Shown here piece after piece: positions 8,765 through 19,260 of a stretch of 64,000 bases of DNA. The stretch covers positions 310,001 through 374,000 of the forward strand of contig NZ_JFZG01000003.1 in assembly GCF_000607165.1 (NCBI RefSeq), written 5' to 3'. Position 1 is the first letter of the stretch. Each line of letters begins with the position of its first letter. The DNA comes from Ralstonia pickettii. Lineage in GTDB: Bacteria > Pseudomonadota > Gammaproteobacteria > Burkholderiales > Burkholderiaceae. Below the pieces are notes generated by a model, which saw only the letters and a list, made by a program, of their open reading frames with translations, was not told where the DNA came from and made no database searches. The translations under genes were made by a program, and so were the position numbers.

Positions 8765-9700
8765 TCAGGCCGTTTGTGCCAGGCGATTGGCCCATGCCGG
8801 GACGGCGTCTCGGTAAAACCCCTCTACATCCCCCGCACGAATCTCCAGCCCCAGGTGCTGCGCCGCTTCTGTTAGCGCGGCCAGCGGTTGACTGCGGTTG
8901 ATGGCGCGCGCGCCCGTCTGCTTGCTGAGTTTCTCGCCGTCGGCGTTCACCACCACGGGCACGTGCAGGTAGCGCAACGCCGGCAGCCCGAGCAAGCGCT
9001 GCAGGTAGATCTGGCGCGGCGTCGAGTCGAGCAGGTCGGCGCCGCGCACGACGTCCGTGATGCCTTGGGTGGCATCGTCCACCACCACCGCAATCTGGTA
9101 CGCCCACATGCCGTCGGCGCGCTTGAGCACGAAGTCGCCTACGGCTTCAGCCAGGTTCTGGCATTGCGTGCCTTGCCAGCGGTCGTTGAAGCAGATGGTA
9201 GCGGCGTCGGCATCCGGCACCCGCACGCGCCAAGCGCGCGGCGGGCGGCCGTGGAGCCCGTTGCGGCACGTGCCGGGATAGATCAGGGTCTGGTGACGCA
9301 CGTGCCCATTGGCGTCAATGCTGGTGACGGAATCCGCAATCTCGCGGCGCGTGCAGCCGCACGGGTAGAGGCTCCCGATTGCTTGCAGTTGCTCGAGCGC
9401 CTGTTCAAAGCGTGACAGGTGCGCGCTTTGCCACTGTGGGACCTCGTCGGGAATGAGCCCGAGTGTATCCAGTGTGGCGAGGATGTCGCGGTCGGCGCCG
9501 GGCACGTTGCGCTGAAAATCGATGTCTTCAATGCGCACGAGCCACGTGCCGCCGTGTACGCGTGCATCCAGCCAGCTTGCCAGCGCGGTGACCAGCGAGC
9601 CGATATGCAACGGCCCCGTGGGCGATGGCGCAAAGCGGCCGCGGTATTGGCCGCGCGACGACGTGGTGGATTCCGGAAAATCGAGATTGGCTTGGGACAA
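8765..9700 (-). CDS. gluQ: Glutamyl-Q tRNA(Asp) synthetase
   Basis: A 311-aa GluRS-like protein without an anticodon-binding domain. It attaches glutamate to the queuosine base of tRNA(Asp). Signatures are [16 protein letters not shown] (HIGH-like), the zinc site YPCGCTRRE and EKLSKQTGA (KMSKS-like). The longest in-frame ORF would begin at 9820, inside the neighbouring LysR gene. I chose instead the TTG at 9698-9700 (LSQANLDF), which has a GGAG at the right distance and clears the overlap; family similarity begins near YRGRFAPSP. It is probably co-transcribed with the upstream LysR gene, although the two functions are unrelated. Confidence 0.9.
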   Translation of the reverse strand: MSQANLDFPESTTSSRGQYRGRFAPSPTGPLHIGSLVTALASWLDARVHGGTWLVRIEDIDFQRNVPGADRDILATLDTLGLIPDEVPQWQSAHLSRFEQALEQLQAIGSLYPCGCTRREIADSVTSIDANGHVRHQTLIYPGTCRNGLHGRPPRAWRVRVPDADAATICFNDRWQGTQCQNLAEAVGDFVLKRADGMWAYQIAVVVDDATQGITDVVRGADLLDSTPRQIYLQRLLGLPALRYLHVPVVVNADGEKLSKQTGARAINRSQPLAALTEAAQHLGLEIRAGDVEGFYRDAVPAWANRLAQTA

Positions 9701-9762
9701 CGCAACGCTCCAGGCGCAGAAGTCGATGGCGCTATTGTGCGCGATTTGTCCGCACGAGGCGG

Positions 9763-10665
9763 CTACTGCATCATCAGGGCCTGCCCCAGGCGCGGGTCTT
9801 CCAGCTTGTCGACCCACCATTGCAGCGCCTTGCCGCGCATGTTGTTGCGCCAGGCAACCTGAAACGTGCCGGCACGCTTGTCTTCGGTGGTTTCCTTGGC
9901 GATCAGCACGCCGGAATCCAGATACGGTTGCGCCAGCGGCACCGGCAACCAGCCGCAGCCCAGGCCACGAATCTGCGCCTGCACCTTGTCAGCCATGGAC
10001 GGCACCACCAGCGTGTCCTGTCCGGCCATCACGCCGATGGTGCGTGCGGGCAGATTGCGTGACGTATCTCCGACGGCAACGATGCGATGCCGCGTGATGG
10101 CGGTTGCAGGCAAAGGCTCCTCCATGTGCGCCAGCGGATGATGTGCCGCCACCGCAAACACAAAGGGAATGTTGCCCACCGTGCGTGTCTGAATGCCCTG
10201 TACCTGCATCACCTGCGCCGGCCCGATCAGCAGATCCGCGCGGCCTGAGAGCAGTGCGTCCCACGTGCCGGCCAGAACCTCACGGCTGAAGCGCAGTCGC
10301 GTGGCGGTGTTCTCCGCGTAGAAATCCTGGATGACTGGCATAAGTGCGCGAAAGTGCACGAGATCGTCGACTACGATGGTCAGTGTGGCTTCCCACCCGG
10401 TGGCGAGGCGTTTGACGCGGCGCGCGAGTTCGTCGGCGGCCTGCAGCAGGTGACGGCCTTCGTCGAGCAATGCGCGGCCAGCGGGCGTGAGTTCCGCCCG
10501 ATGGCGGCGGCGGTCAAACAGCAGGACATCGAGATCGTCTTCCAGCTTGCGCACCACATATGTCAGCGCCGACGGCACTTTGCCCAGTTCGTGCGCGGCG
10601 GCGGCAAAGCTGCCCTTGCGTTCGATCGCGTCCAGCACTTCCAGAGATTCCAGTGATAGCGCCAT
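9763..10665 (-). CDS. LysR-family transcriptional regulator of the pirin operon (predicted)
   Basis: A 300-aa LTTR with an N-terminal winged HTH ([40 protein letters not shown]) and a LysR_substrate effector domain (about residues 90-295). It is divergent from the pirin gene across a 106-bp region, the classic LTTR arrangement, so it most likely controls pirin and the following WrbA-like gene (inference). Its inducer is unknown; quinones or electrophiles would fit the target genes. Confidence 0.87.
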   Translation of the reverse strand: MALSLESLEVLDAIERKGSFAAAAHELGKVPSALTYVVRKLEDDLDVLLFDRRRHRAELTPAGRALLDEGRHLLQAADELARRVKRLATGWEATLTIVVDDLVHFRALMPVIQDFYAENTATRLRFSREVLAGTWDALLSGRADLLIGPAQVMQVQGIQTRTVGNIPFVFAVAAHHPLAHMEEPLPATAITRHRIVAVGDTSRNLPARTIGVMAGQDTLVVPSMADKVQAQIRGLGCGWLPVPLAQPYLDSGVLIAKETTEDKRAGTFQVAWRNNMRGKALQWWVDKLEDPRLGQALMMQ

Positions 10666-10771
10666 GTTCAGAATTTTTGATGTATTGAGTCAAAGCCATA
10701 CCGCGAAACTATAGCCAATCTGCGTACCATTCACACATCGACGCAGTAATTTGGATAGGAGATTCATCAAA

Positions 10772-11470
10772 ATGATTGAAATCCGCCCCTCTCAAGATCG
10801 CGGTTACGCAGATCACGGCTGGCTCAAGTCGTATCACAGCTTCTCGTTTGCCGATTACATGGACCCGGAACACGTTCAGTTCGGGCCGTTGCGCGTCATC
10901 AATGAAGACCGCGTCGCCGCCGGTATGGGCTTTGGCACCCACGGCCACCGCGACATGGAAATCATCAGCTACGTGCTGGATGGTGAACTGGCGCACAAGG
11001 ACAGCATGGGCAACGGCAGCGTGCTGCGCCCGGGCGACGTGCAACGCATGACGGCTGGGACAGGCGTGCGTCACTCCGAGTTCAACCACGCGCAGGATCA
11101 GACCACGCATTTCCTGCAGATCTGGGTGCTTCCCGCGCAGTTGAACCTCACGCCGGGCTACGAAGAACGCCATTTCGACGAGGCTGCCAAGCGCGGCAAG
11201 CTCGCCCTGATCGCGAGCACCGATGGTCGTGACGGTTCGGTGAAGGTGCATCAGGACATGGTGCTCTACGCCGGCAAGTTTGATGGCGCAGAAACTGCGT
11301 CCTTGCCCATTGCCGAAGGCCGCCGTGCTTACGTGCACGTGGTTCGCGGCAAGGTGAGCATCAACGGTCGCACGCTGGTTGGCGGCGACGCAGCCAAGCT
11401 GACGCAAGAAGAGGCCGTGACGCTCTCTGGCGGCGAAGACAGCGAAGTGCTGGTGTTCGATCTGCCGTAA
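10772..11470 (+). CDS. Pirin family protein
   Basis: A 232-aa bicupin. The metal-binding residues of the N-terminal cupin are visible: THGHRDMEIISYVLDGELAH and GTGVRHSEFNH, matching the His-His-His-Glu set of pirins. Some bacterial pirins are quercetin 2,3-dioxygenases, others regulatory redox proteins; sequence does not decide. The start ATG at 10772 has a GGAG 9-12 nt upstream; an in-frame codon at 10751 precedes that site. It is followed after 76 bp by a WrbA-like quinone reductase gene and is divergent from a LysR gene. The three form a recurring cluster in Burkholderiales linked to quinone or oxidative stress (inference). Confidence 0.9.
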   Translation: MIEIRPSQDRGYADHGWLKSYHSFSFADYMDPEHVQFGPLRVINEDRVAAGMGFGTHGHRDMEIISYVLDGELAHKDSMGNGSVLRPGDVQRMTAGTGVRHSEFNHAQDQTTHFLQIWVLPAQLNLTPGYEERHFDEAAKRGKLALIASTDGRDGSVKVHQDMVLYAGKFDGAETASLPIAEGRRAYVHVVRGKVSINGRTLVGGDAAKLTQEEAVTLSGGEDSEVLVFDLP

Positions 11471-11546
11471 TGTTCGTGGCGCACGCTGTGTGCGCCATTT
11501 TTCTTTTCCGTTGTCCCCCGCGATACCCAACCCCAAGAGGATTCCC

Positions 11547-12119
11547 ATGGCACGAGTTGCAGTCGTTTATCACAGCGGTTATGGCCACACCAAGAAGCAG
11601 GCAGAGGCCGTGTTTGCAGGCGTGCAAGGCGCCGGCGCCGAAGCGCACCTGATTTCGGTCACAGACGTCAACGACGACACGTGGGCGCTGCTGGCCGGCG
11701 TCGATACGATCGTCTTTGGCGCGCCGACCTACATGGGCGGCGTTTCGGGCGACTTCAAGAAGTTTGCCGATGCATCGTCCAAGGCATGGTTCACGGGCGC
11801 GTGGAAGGACAAGATCGCCGCGGGGTTCACGAATTCCGCATCGATGAATGGAGACAAGTACGCGTCGATCCAGTACCTGTGGACGCTGTCGCAGCAGCAC
11901 GGAATGATCTGGGTCGGCACGGGCATGATGCCGGCCAACAGCAAGGCCGCCACGCGCAACGACGTGAATTACCTGGCGGGCTTTGGCGGCGCGCTGGCGC
12001 AATCGCCGTCTGATGCGAGCCCTGAAGAGGGTCCGTTGCCGGGCGACCTGGAAACCGCCAAGCTGTTCGGTGAGCGCATTGTTGCCATCACCAATCAGTT
12101 CGTGCGCGGCCGTCAGTAA
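11547..12119 (+). CDS. WrbA-like flavodoxin/NAD(P)H:quinone oxidoreductase
   Basis: A 190-aa flavodoxin-fold protein. The FMN phosphate loop YHSGYGHTKKQAEAV is near the N-terminus, and GAPTYMGGVSGDFKKF matches the second FMN loop of WrbA/NADPH-dependent FMN reductases. It probably carries out two-electron quinone reduction in the cytoplasm, avoiding semiquinone formation. I chose the ATG at 11547, which follows AAGAGG; an upstream in-frame ATG at 11490 would add 19 non-family residues. It is downstream of pirin and ends just before a strong terminator. Confidence 0.88.
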   Translation: MARVAVVYHSGYGHTKKQAEAVFAGVQGAGAEAHLISVTDVNDDTWALLAGVDTIVFGAPTYMGGVSGDFKKFADASSKAWFTGAWKDKIAAGFTNSASMNGDKYASIQYLWTLSQQHGMIWVGTGMMPANSKAATRNDVNYLAGFGGALAQSPSDASPEEGPLPGDLETAKLFGERIVAITNQFVRGRQ

Positions 12120-12135
12120 AGCGGATCGCTCAAAG

Positions 12136-12165
12136 AAAAAACGCCGGCATGTCCGGCGTTTTTTT
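12136..12165 (+). terminator. Intrinsic terminator (bidirectional) after the WrbA-like gene
   Basis: CGCCGG-CATGT-CCGGCG stem flanked by an A-run on the left and a T-run of seven on the right. It lies between the plus-strand flavoprotein gene and the convergent minus-strand lipoprotein gene, and could end transcription from both sides. Confidence 0.88.
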
Positions 12166-12180
12166 GTGCGCTGTTAAGGG

Positions 12181-12306
12181 TCAGAAGCGCGTGCCGGCGC
12201 CGCAGAACACGCCGCGGTTGGAGCCACCCTCGCAGCTCGTTGCGCAGCCGGCCAATGCTGCCAGGCACACCGTGCTGATGAAGAGGAGGGCGGCGAAGCG
12301 CTTCAT
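12181..12306 (-). CDS. Small lipoprotein (41 aa), coupled to trhO
   Basis: A short protein beginning [21 protein letters not shown], a textbook signal peptide with lipobox LAGC. Cleavage leaves a Cys-anchored mature peptide of about 20 residues ending [10 protein letters not shown], with two further cysteines. Its ATG (12304-12306) overlaps the trhO stop codon as ATGA, which implies translational coupling to the sulfurtransferase gene. The mature part looks like small lipoproteins of the entericidin sort in size only; function unknown. Confidence 0.7.
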   Translation of the reverse strand: MKRFAALLFISTVCLAALAGCATSCEGGSNRGVFCGAGTRF

Positions 12307-13151
12307 GCAGCGGCCCGCGTTTGGCTGCCCGCGCAATGCGGGCAGCGCTGGCCGGGGATGTAGTCGGCGGATTGCTGTTCTTCCGGCGTCACCACGGCGC
12401 GGCAGGCGAAGCATTGTTTCGGCCCTGCTGGCAGCAGCTCAGCATTGAGAGCCGTGCGGTGGTCGAACACGAAGCAGTCGCCGTCGTAATGGGCGCCGCC
12501 CACTTCCTCGAAATACTTGAGGATGCCGCCTTCGAGCTGATACACGCGCTCGACGCCGATCTCCTGCATGTGGATTGCCGCCTTTTCGCACCGGATGCCG
12601 CCGGTGCAGAAGGACACGACCGTCTTGCCGGCAAAGTCGTCTTTGTGCGCGGCAATGGCGGGCGGGAATTCGGTGAATTTCTTGAGGTTGTATTCGACGA
12701 CGTTTTTGAATGTGCCGACGGCAACTTCATAGTCATTGCGCGTGTCGAGCATCACCACTGGGCGGCCCTCGTCGTCGTGGCCCTGGTCGAGCCAGCGCTT
12801 GAGATCGGGCGGCGCAACCGACGGCGCGCGGCCGTCTTCCGGGCGGATCAGCGGGTGGCGCATGGTGATGATTTCTTTCTTCATGCGCACCAGCAAGCGG
12901 CGGAACGGCTGGTGGTCGGACAGGCTTTCCTTCGGTGCCAGGTCAGCAAAACGGGCGTCGGCGCGCAGCCAGCCGACGATGCCGTCAATGGCTTCACGCG
13001 AGCCGGCCAGAAAGATGTTGATGCCCTCGGGCGCCAGTAGAACGGTGCCCCTCAGCTCGCGCGCCTGGCATTCGGCCAGCAGGGCGGCGCGCAAGGTCTC
13101 GCGGTCATCGAGGGTGACGAATTTGTAAGCGGAAATATTGACGATCTGCAT
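12303..13151 (-). CDS. trhO: tRNA uridine(34) hydroxylase / rhodanese-related sulfurtransferase TrhO
   Basis: A 282-aa UPF0176/YceA protein. TrhO uses O2 to make 5-hydroxyuridine at the tRNA wobble position. Residues about 1-95 form the acylphosphatase-like N-terminal domain ([16 protein letters not shown]). A rhodanese domain follows with the active-site loop [13 protein letters not shown]. The C-terminus has two CxxC pairs ([13 protein letters not shown]) that would bind zinc. I chose ATG 13149-13151 ([11 protein letters not shown]); an ATG five codons upstream is possible. The next gene overlaps its stop by ATGA. Confidence 0.93.
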   Translation of the reverse strand: MQIVNISAYKFVTLDDRETLRAALLAECQARELRGTVLLAPEGINIFLAGSREAIDGIVGWLRADARFADLAPKESLSDHQPFRRLLVRMKKEIITMRHPLIRPEDGRAPSVAPPDLKRWLDQGHDDEGRPVVMLDTRNDYEVAVGTFKNVVEYNLKKFTEFPPAIAAHKDDFAGKTVVSFCTGGIRCEKAAIHMQEIGVERVYQLEGGILKYFEEVGGAHYDGDCFVFDHRTALNAELLPAGPKQCFACRAVVTPEEQQSADYIPGQRCPHCAGSQTRAAA

Positions 13152-13267
13152 GTGCTGCCGCGCCATTTTTTGGCGCTTTGGGTAACCCGTTGATTCGTAA
13201 GCCGAAATTATAGCCGCCCGAGCAGCCGCGCGGGGTTGTCGATGATCAACCGGACACGCCCCGAATG

Positions 13268-13295
13268 CTTTACGGAAGATGTCACCCGGTACAAT
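13268..13295 (+). promoter_or_regulatory. Candidate dnaE promoter giving a near-leaderless mRNA
   Basis: TACAAT (13290-13295) is a good sigma70 -10 box, with a weak CTTTAC (13268-13273) 16 bp upstream. The dnaE ATG is at 13302, just 6 bp after the -10 box, where the transcript would be expected to start. No Shine-Dalgarno is visible before that ATG. Confidence 0.4.
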
Positions 13296-13301
13296 ACGCG
13301 G

Positions 13302-16300
13302 ATGAATTCGCCGCGCTTCGTCCACCTCCGCCTCCACTCCGAATACTCCGTCGTCGATGGCAACGTCCGTCTGGACGATGCCGTCAAGGCCGCAGCCAAA
13401 GACGGCATGGGCGCCTTGGCGCTGACCGATCTCGCCAACGCCTTCGGGCTGGTGCGCTTCTACAAGGAGGCGCGCGGCAAGGGCGTCAAGCCTATCGTCG
13501 GCGCCGACGTGTGGATCACCAATCACGATGAGCGCGACAAACCGGCACGCCTTCTGTTGTTGGTCCGTGACAAGCAGGGTTACCTGAACCTGTGCCAGTT
13601 GCTGGCCCGTGCTTGGCTCTCCAACCAACATCGCGGCCGCGCGGAAATCGCCCCCGAATGGTTCGACGAGCCGGGCGTGGAAAATGCCCCATTGGCCACG
13701 GGCCTGCTGGCGCTCTCAGGCGCCATGGGCGGCGATATTGGCATGGCGCTGGCCAACGGAAACGAGGCGCTGGCGCGCAAGCTGGCGACGAACTGGTCGC
13801 GCGTGTTTCCGGGCGCCTTCTACATCGAACTGCAACGCGCCGGGCAGACTGGTACCGAGGCCTACATCCAGCAAGCCGTGAAGCTCGCATCGGCCATGCA
13901 GTTGCCGGTGGTTGCCACGCATCCGGTGCAGTTCATGACCCCGGACGATTTCACGGCCCACGAAGCGCGCACCTGTATTGCGGAGGGCGAACTGCTCGCC
14001 AATCCACGCCGTGCCCGTCGTTTCACGACCGAACAGTATTTCAAGACGCAGGACGAGATGTGCGCGCTGTTTGCCGACATCCCGTCCGCGCTGGCCAACG
14101 CAGTGCAGATCGCGCAGCGCTGCAACCTCAAGCTGGAACTGGGCAAGCCCAAGCTGCCGCTGTTCCCGACGCCCGATGGCATGTCGCTGGATGACTATCT
14201 CGTCCAGCTTGCCAAGGAAGGGCTGGAAAAGCGCATGGAAGTGCTGTTCCCCGACGAGGCCGTGCGCGAATCCAAACGCGCCGAGTATTACGCTCGCCTG
14301 GAATTCGAGACCGGCACCATCATCAAGATGGGCTTCCCGGGCTATTTCCTGATCGTTGCGGACTTCATCAACTGGGCCAAGAACAATGGCGTGCCGGTGG
14401 GGCCGGGCCGGGGTTCCGGTGCCGGTTCGCTGGTGGCATACGCGCTGGGCATTACCGATCTGGATCCGCTCAAATACAACCTGCTGTTCGAGCGTTTCCT
14501 GAACCCGGAACGTGTGTCGATGCCCGACTTCGACATCGACTTCTGCCAGCACGGCCGCGACCGCGTCATCCAGTACGTGAAGGAAAAATACGGCAAGGAC
14601 GCCGTCTCGCAGATCGCCACCTTTGGCACCATGGCCGCCAAGGCCGCGGTGCGTGACGTGGGCCGCGTGCTCGATCTCGGCTACAACTTCGTTGACGGCG
14701 TGGCCAAGCTGATCCCGTTCAAGCCGGGCAAGCTCGTCACACTGGAAGAAGCCAAGAAGGAAGAGCCGCTGCTGGCCGAGCGCGAAGCCAACGAAGAAGA
14801 GGTCAAGCAGCTCCTGGAACTCGCACAGCGTGTGGAAGGCATGACGCGTAACGTCGGCATGCACGCGGGCGGTGTGCTGATCGCCCCGGGCAAGCTGACC
14901 GACTTCTGCCCGCTCTACACGCAAGGCGGCGAAGATGCGGGCGTCGTCAGTCAGTACGACAAGGACGACGTGGAAGCCGTCGGCCTGGTCAAGTTCGACT
15001 TCTTGGGCTTGACCACGCTCACGATCCTCGACTGGGCCGAGCGCTACATCCGCATGCTCGATCCGTCCAAGGCAGATTGGAACTGCAGCCACATTCCGCT
15101 GACGGACAAGAAGGCGTTCGACATCCTGAAGTCGGCCAACACGGTGGCTGTGTTCCAGCTGGAAAGCCGCGGCATGCAGGGCATGCTGAAGGACGCCAAA
15201 CCTGACCGCTTTGAGGACATCATCGCCCTGGTGGCGTTGTATCGCCCAGGCCCGATGGACCTGATTCCGAGCTTCTGCGCGCGTAAGCACGGCCGCGAGA
15301 AGGTCGAGTACCCCGACCCGCGCGTTGAGCCGGTGCTCAAGGAGACCTACGGCATCATGGTCTACCAGGAGCAGGTGATGCAGATGGCGCAGATCGTGGG
15401 CGGTTACTCGCTCGGCGGCGCTGACTTGCTGCGCCGAGCGATGGGTAAGAAGAAGGCCGAAGAAATGGCCGAGCACCGCGCGCTGTTCCGCGCGGGGGCG
15501 GCCAAGGACGGGCTCTCCACCGAAAAGGCCGATGAAATCTTCGACCTGATGGAGAAGTTCGCGGGCTACGGCTTCAACAAGTCGCACGCGGCTGCCTATG
15601 CGCTGCTGGCGTACTACACGGCTTGGCTCAAGGCGCATCACCCGGCCGAATTCATGGCAGCCAACATGTCGCTCGCCATGGACGACACCGACAAGGTGAA
15701 GATCCTCTACGACGATGCCCGAGGCAAGAACGGACTGACCGTGCTGCCGCCGGATATCAACGCGAGCCAGTATCGCTTTGCGCCGACCGACGCCAAGACC
15801 ATCCGCTACGGCTTGGGCGGCGTGAAGGGCAGCGGTCAGGGTGCGATCGAAGACATCCTGCGGGCACGCGAAGATGGCCCGTTCAAGGACTTGTTCGACT
15901 TCTGCGAGCGTGTTGACCGGCGCCAGGTCAATCGCCGCACGATCGAAGCGCTGGTGCGTGCCGGCGCCTTCGACAGCCTCCACGATAACCGCGCACAGCT
16001 GCTCGCCTCGATCGGCCTGGCCATGGAAGCCGCCGAGCAGAAGGCAGCGGCCGCCAACCAGGTGTCGCTGTTCGATTTGATGAGCTGCGACGATGCCGAG
16101 CAGCATCGCCCCGAACTGGTCGACGAGCCGGCGTGGTCGACCAAGCGCAAGCTGCAGGAAGAAAAGCAGGCGCTGGGTTTCTACCTTTCCGGCCACCTGT
16201 TCGATGAATGCCGTGACGAGGTGCGCCGCTTTGCGCGTACGACGCTGGCCGATCTGGCCCGCGAAGTGACCGACAAGGGCAATGGCGGCGGCTACGGCAA

Positions 16301-16820
16301 CCGCGATGCGCGTAACAAGACGGTGGCAGGCGTGATCGTCGGCCAGCGCACACAGATGACGCAGCGCGGCAAGATGCTGATCGTCATGCTCGACGACGGC
16401 TCTGCCAGCGAAGCCACCGAAGTGACGGTCTTCAACGAAGTGTTTGAAGCCAATCGCGCGCTGTTCAAGGAAGACGAAGTGCTGATCGTGCAGGGCAGTG
16501 CCCGGCACGACATGTTCACTGGCGGCGTGCGCGTGACAGCCGAATCTGTCATGGACATGACCCAGGCGCGTGCCAAGTTTGCGCGGGCGATTCGTTTGTC
16601 GATGAATGGCGATTCAACTGCGGCCAAGCTGCGCGACTTGCTCTCGCCGCATGTCGCGGCGGATGGCAATGGCGTCTCGGTGCGCATCAGCTACGTCTGC
16701 GAACAGGCCCGCTGCGAAGCGGTGCTCGGCGACGCTTGGCGCATCGTGCCGAGCGAAGCGGCAATCGCCGCACTGCGTCAGGCGCTGGACGCCGAGAACG
16801 TGGCAACGGTGTACGAGTAG
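13302..16820 (+). CDS. dnaE: DNA polymerase III alpha subunit
   Basis: A 1172-aa replicative polymerase catalytic subunit (C-family). In order: PHP domain from residue 5 ([15 protein letters not shown]), palm with [17 protein letters not shown] and the catalytic acidic motif PDFDIDF (near 410), fingers, tandem HhH (residues about 850-900) and an OB-fold near 1010 ([19 protein letters not shown]). Length and motif order are typical of proteobacterial DnaE1. I chose the ATG at 13302 because upstream in-frame residues do not look like the family. It is followed by LPS glycosyltransferase genes on the same strand after 83 bp. Confidence 0.97.
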   Translation: MNSPRFVHLRLHSEYSVVDGNVRLDDAVKAAAKDGMGALALTDLANAFGLVRFYKEARGKGVKPIVGADVWITNHDERDKPARLLLLVRDKQGYLNLCQLLARAWLSNQHRGRAEIAPEWFDEPGVENAPLATGLLALSGAMGGDIGMALANGNEALARKLATNWSRVFPGAFYIELQRAGQTGTEAYIQQAVKLASAMQLPVVATHPVQFMTPDDFTAHEARTCIAEGELLANPRRARRFTTEQYFKTQDEMCALFADIPSALANAVQIAQRCNLKLELGKPKLPLFPTPDGMSLDDYLVQLAKEGLEKRMEVLFPDEAVRESKRAEYYARLEFETGTIIKMGFPGYFLIVADFINWAKNNGVPVGPGRGSGAGSLVAYALGITDLDPLKYNLLFERFLNPERVSMPDFDIDFCQHGRDRVIQYVKEKYGKDAVSQIATFGTMAAKAAVRDVGRVLDLGYNFVDGVAKLIPFKPGKLVTLEEAKKEEPLLAEREANEEEVKQLLELAQRVEGMTRNVGMHAGGVLIAPGKLTDFCPLYTQGGEDAGVVSQYDKDDVEAVGLVKFDFLGLTTLTILDWAERYIRMLDPSKADWNCSHIPLTDKKAFDILKSANTVAVFQLESRGMQGMLKDAKPDRFEDIIALVALYRPGPMDLIPSFCARKHGREKVEYPDPRVEPVLKETYGIMVYQEQVMQMAQIVGGYSLGGADLLRRAMGKKKAEEMAEHRALFRAGAAKDGLSTEKADEIFDLMEKFAGYGFNKSHAAAYALLAYYTAWLKAHHPAEFMAANMSLAMDDTDKVKILYDDARGKNGLTVLPPDINASQYRFAPTDAKTIRYGLGGVKGSGQGAIEDILRAREDGPFKDLFDFCERVDRRQVNRRTIEALVRAGAFDSLHDNRAQLLASIGLAMEAAEQKAAAANQVSLFDLMSCDDAEQHRPELVDEPAWSTKRKLQEEKQALGFYLSGHLFDECRDEVRRFARTTLADLAREVTDKGNGGGYGNRDARNKTVAGVIVGQRTQMTQRGKMLIVMLDDGSASEATEVTVFNEVFEANRALFKEDEVLIVQGSARHDMFTGGVRVTAESVMDMTQARAKFARAIRLSMNGDSTAAKLRDLLSPHVAADGNGVSVRISYVCEQARCEAVLGDAWRIVPSEAAIAALRQALDAENVATVYE

Positions 16821-16903
16821 TTCGAAGATGGCGCGGGGGGCGTCATCGCCGGGCGCTGGCTCGGCACGACTGCAGTCTCAATACGATTATTACTAGAGCA
16901 TCC

Positions 16904-17971
16904 ATGAACGTCGGAATCTCGTGCAACGCGCTGGGCTACAGCGGCGGCAGCGAGCGCTACGCGATGGACCTGGTGCGCGGCTTGCATGAGCGCGACATCC
17001 GTCCCGTGTTCTTCGCCAAGATGGTGGACAAGGCGCTTCCCGAATATCGCCAGGTCAAGGCCGTTGCATTGCCCACACGCAAGCTGCCAGGCAAATTGAA
17101 CGACCACGCGTTCGGCTGGCTGGTGCGCTATCTGGCCAAGCGTGAGCACATCGATCTGATGATCGGCTGCAACCGTACAGGGGCATCGGATATCGCCATT
17201 TGCGGTGGCACGCACGTCGGCTATCTCAAGAGCTTTTCCAAAGAGGCTGCCTTCTGGGACCGCCAGCAGATCGCGCTGGAACGCCGGGACTACGTACGCT
17301 CGCATGTTGTCGTTGCACACTCGAGGTTGATGGCGCAGGAGGTGCTCGACTATTACGACATTCCGGCGGCCAAGGTGAAGACGGTGTACCCGCCGGTGAG
17401 CGAGACGAAGTTCTCGCCGGTGGACGAGACCGAGCGTCAGCGCCTGCGCGATGAGCTGGGCTTTGCGAAGGATCGCATCACGTTTGTGTTCCCGTCGTCG
17501 AGCCACAAGCGCAAGGGCTATCCGCTGCTTGAGGCGTTCTTCTCCAAGACGGATTTGCCGGTGCAACTGGCGGTGATCGGGCGGCCGGTGTCTTCGTCCT
17601 CGCCCAACATCCGCTACCTGGGATACCGCAAGGACATCGAGAATGTCTACCGCGCAGCGGACTACACGATCCTGGCTTCGCACTACGAGCCGTTCGGGCT
17701 GATCGGGGTGGAGTCCGTGCTGTGCGGCACACCTGCCGTACTGGCAGCCAATATCGCCTGCACCGAGGTGATCTCGGAAGAAGGTGCGCCCACCTTCGAT
17801 CTGAACGATCCAGCCACGCTGGCGCGCACGATCGAGGCGGCTGTTGCCCGTGCGCAGGCTGGCCAGGCGCGCCTGGCGAATCCGCGTGAACACCTGCGCT
17901 ATGACCCGAGCATCGCTGCGCACATCGATGCGCTCCTGGCGCTTGCCCCTGGCGCGGGGACATTGCGATGA
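16904..17971 (+). CDS. Glycosyltransferase, GT4-type (LPS core)
   Basis: A 355-aa GT-B fold glycosyltransferase. The N-terminal part begins MNVGISCNALGYSGGSERYAMDL (acceptor side, glycine-rich). The C-terminal nucleotide-sugar domain carries the E-x7-E motif in SHYEPFGLIGVESVLCGTP. It probably adds a hexose or heptose to the lipopolysaccharide core on the inner face of the inner membrane. Its TGA overlaps the start of the O-antigen ligase gene (ATGA), and two GT2 genes follow, so this is an LPS operon. Exact sugar and linkage are unknown. Confidence 0.87.
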   Translation: MNVGISCNALGYSGGSERYAMDLVRGLHERDIRPVFFAKMVDKALPEYRQVKAVALPTRKLPGKLNDHAFGWLVRYLAKREHIDLMIGCNRTGASDIAICGGTHVGYLKSFSKEAAFWDRQQIALERRDYVRSHVVVAHSRLMAQEVLDYYDIPAAKVKTVYPPVSETKFSPVDETERQRLRDELGFAKDRITFVFPSSSHKRKGYPLLEAFFSKTDLPVQLAVIGRPVSSSSPNIRYLGYRKDIENVYRAADYTILASHYEPFGLIGVESVLCGTPAVLAANIACTEVISEEGAPTFDLNDPATLARTIEAAVARAQAGQARLANPREHLRYDPSIAAHIDALLALAPGAGTLR

Positions 17972-19248
17972 GCGGTTTGATGCAACGTGGCCGGACGCTG
18001 ATATCCAGTGCGCCGGCGGCTCTGGCCGTGTTTGGAATCGCCATCCTCCCGGCCTTCATGCTGTCGCTGCGCGGCGCAGCGTTCCTGTCGTTCCTGCTGC
18101 TACTGGTTGCGGCGTTCTGGTCGATGCTGGCCGCGCCTGCAGAAATCATGAACCGACTGCGAGCGATGTGGCGCGAACATCGCTGGCTGATTCTGGCAAT
18201 GGCCGCCATGCCGACTGCGATGCTGATCAGTGCGCAGCTGAACCCGGCCGCGCCGCGCACTGTGCCGTTTGCCTATGGCCGGCTCTGGCTGTTCGGATTG
18301 GCGCTGTTTGCGTTGCTGCAACTGCGTCCTAAACAGTTGGAGAGTGTGCAGTGGGGCTGCGTTGCCGGGGCCCTCGGTTCGGCGGTGTGGTCGTATTTTG
18401 AGTTGCGAGCGGGAAGAACCGGCACTGTAGGCGCGTTTTCCAACGCCATTCCGTTCGGCAACTTATCGTTGTTGATGGGATTGTTCTCACTGATATCGAT
18501 CGGTTGGGCGAAAAATGACGGTTGGCCTCTGATTGGACTGCGTCTGGCAGCGGGAGGCGCTGGGCTCTATGCGTCGTACCTGTCCCAGGCGCGCGGTGGA
18601 TGGATTGCAATCCCCGTACTACTGCTGATCGCCGTGGCGACGCTACGGCATGTGAGCTGGAAGAAGCGAGCGACTGCCTTGCTGGTGTTCTTCGCGCTGT
18701 TGGCGGCGATATGCGTGTCGTCGAGTATGGTGCGAACCCGCTTTGATCAGGCGATGGGGGACATTCATGCCTATCAGGCTGGTCAGACCAACACCTCGGT
18801 CGGCATCCGCTTCCAACTCTGGAAAGCGGCTACGCTGATGTTGACGCGCCATCCAATAGCCGGGGTGGGAAGAGGCCAATTCGAGCCCGCTCTCAAGGCG
18901 ATCCACGCGGAGGGCTTGATTACACAGGAAGCGACTGCCTTCGAGCATGCCCACAACGAGTTTCTATACAATGGCGCCACGCTTGGCGTGCTGGGCATCG
19001 GCGCATTGTTGGCGCTGTATCTGGTGCCTGCCGCGTACTTCGTGCGCGCCGCCTTGTGCGACGATCGCATCCTACGCACCACGGGGGCGATGGGCCTCAC
19101 GTTATGTGTCGGCTTCGTACTGTTCGGGCTGACCGAGGTGATGCTGATCATCGCGCAGACGGTTGTGTTCTACAGCGTGATGGTGGCCGTATTCACCGCG
19201 CATATTCATCGGCGCCGGCAGCAGCTTGGCGCCGCTCCTGTTCTCTGA
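17968..19248 (+). CDS. waaL: O-antigen ligase family membrane protein (WaaL-like)
   Basis: A 426-aa polytopic membrane protein with about ten to twelve hydrophobic segments and the Wzy_C-type central region: SYLSQARGGWIAIPVLLL, then a large periplasmic loop with WKAATLMLTRHPIAGVGRGQF and the histidine in EHAHNEFLYNGATLG. The conserved Arg and the H-N-E-F region are typical of O-antigen ligases, which move O-antigen from undecaprenyl-diphosphate onto lipid A-core in the periplasm. Genomic position between core glycosyltransferases and msbA fits WaaL better than Wzy polymerase, but similarity between these families means the exact role is inference. Confidence 0.82.
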   Translation: MSGLMQRGRTLISSAPAALAVFGIAILPAFMLSLRGAAFLSFLLLLVAAFWSMLAAPAEIMNRLRAMWREHRWLILAMAAMPTAMLISAQLNPAAPRTVPFAYGRLWLFGLALFALLQLRPKQLESVQWGCVAGALGSAVWSYFELRAGRTGTVGAFSNAIPFGNLSLLMGLFSLISIGWAKNDGWPLIGLRLAAGGAGLYASYLSQARGGWIAIPVLLLIAVATLRHVSWKKRATALLVFFALLAAICVSSSMVRTRFDQAMGDIHAYQAGQTNTSVGIRFQLWKAATLMLTRHPIAGVGRGQFEPALKAIHAEGLITQEATAFEHAHNEFLYNGATLGVLGIGALLALYLVPAAYFVRAALCDDRILRTTGAMGLTLCVGFVLFGLTEVMLIIAQTVVFYSVMVAVFTAHIHRRRQQLGAAPVL

Positions 19249-19260
19249 GATCGCTTTCGC

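Noticed and set aside
13716-16508. 930-codon open frame on the minus strand across dnaE
   Set aside because: It is a shadow frame of a GC-rich gene; dnaE on the plus strand has all polymerase motifs and the minus frame is low-complexity His/Arg/Val sequence.
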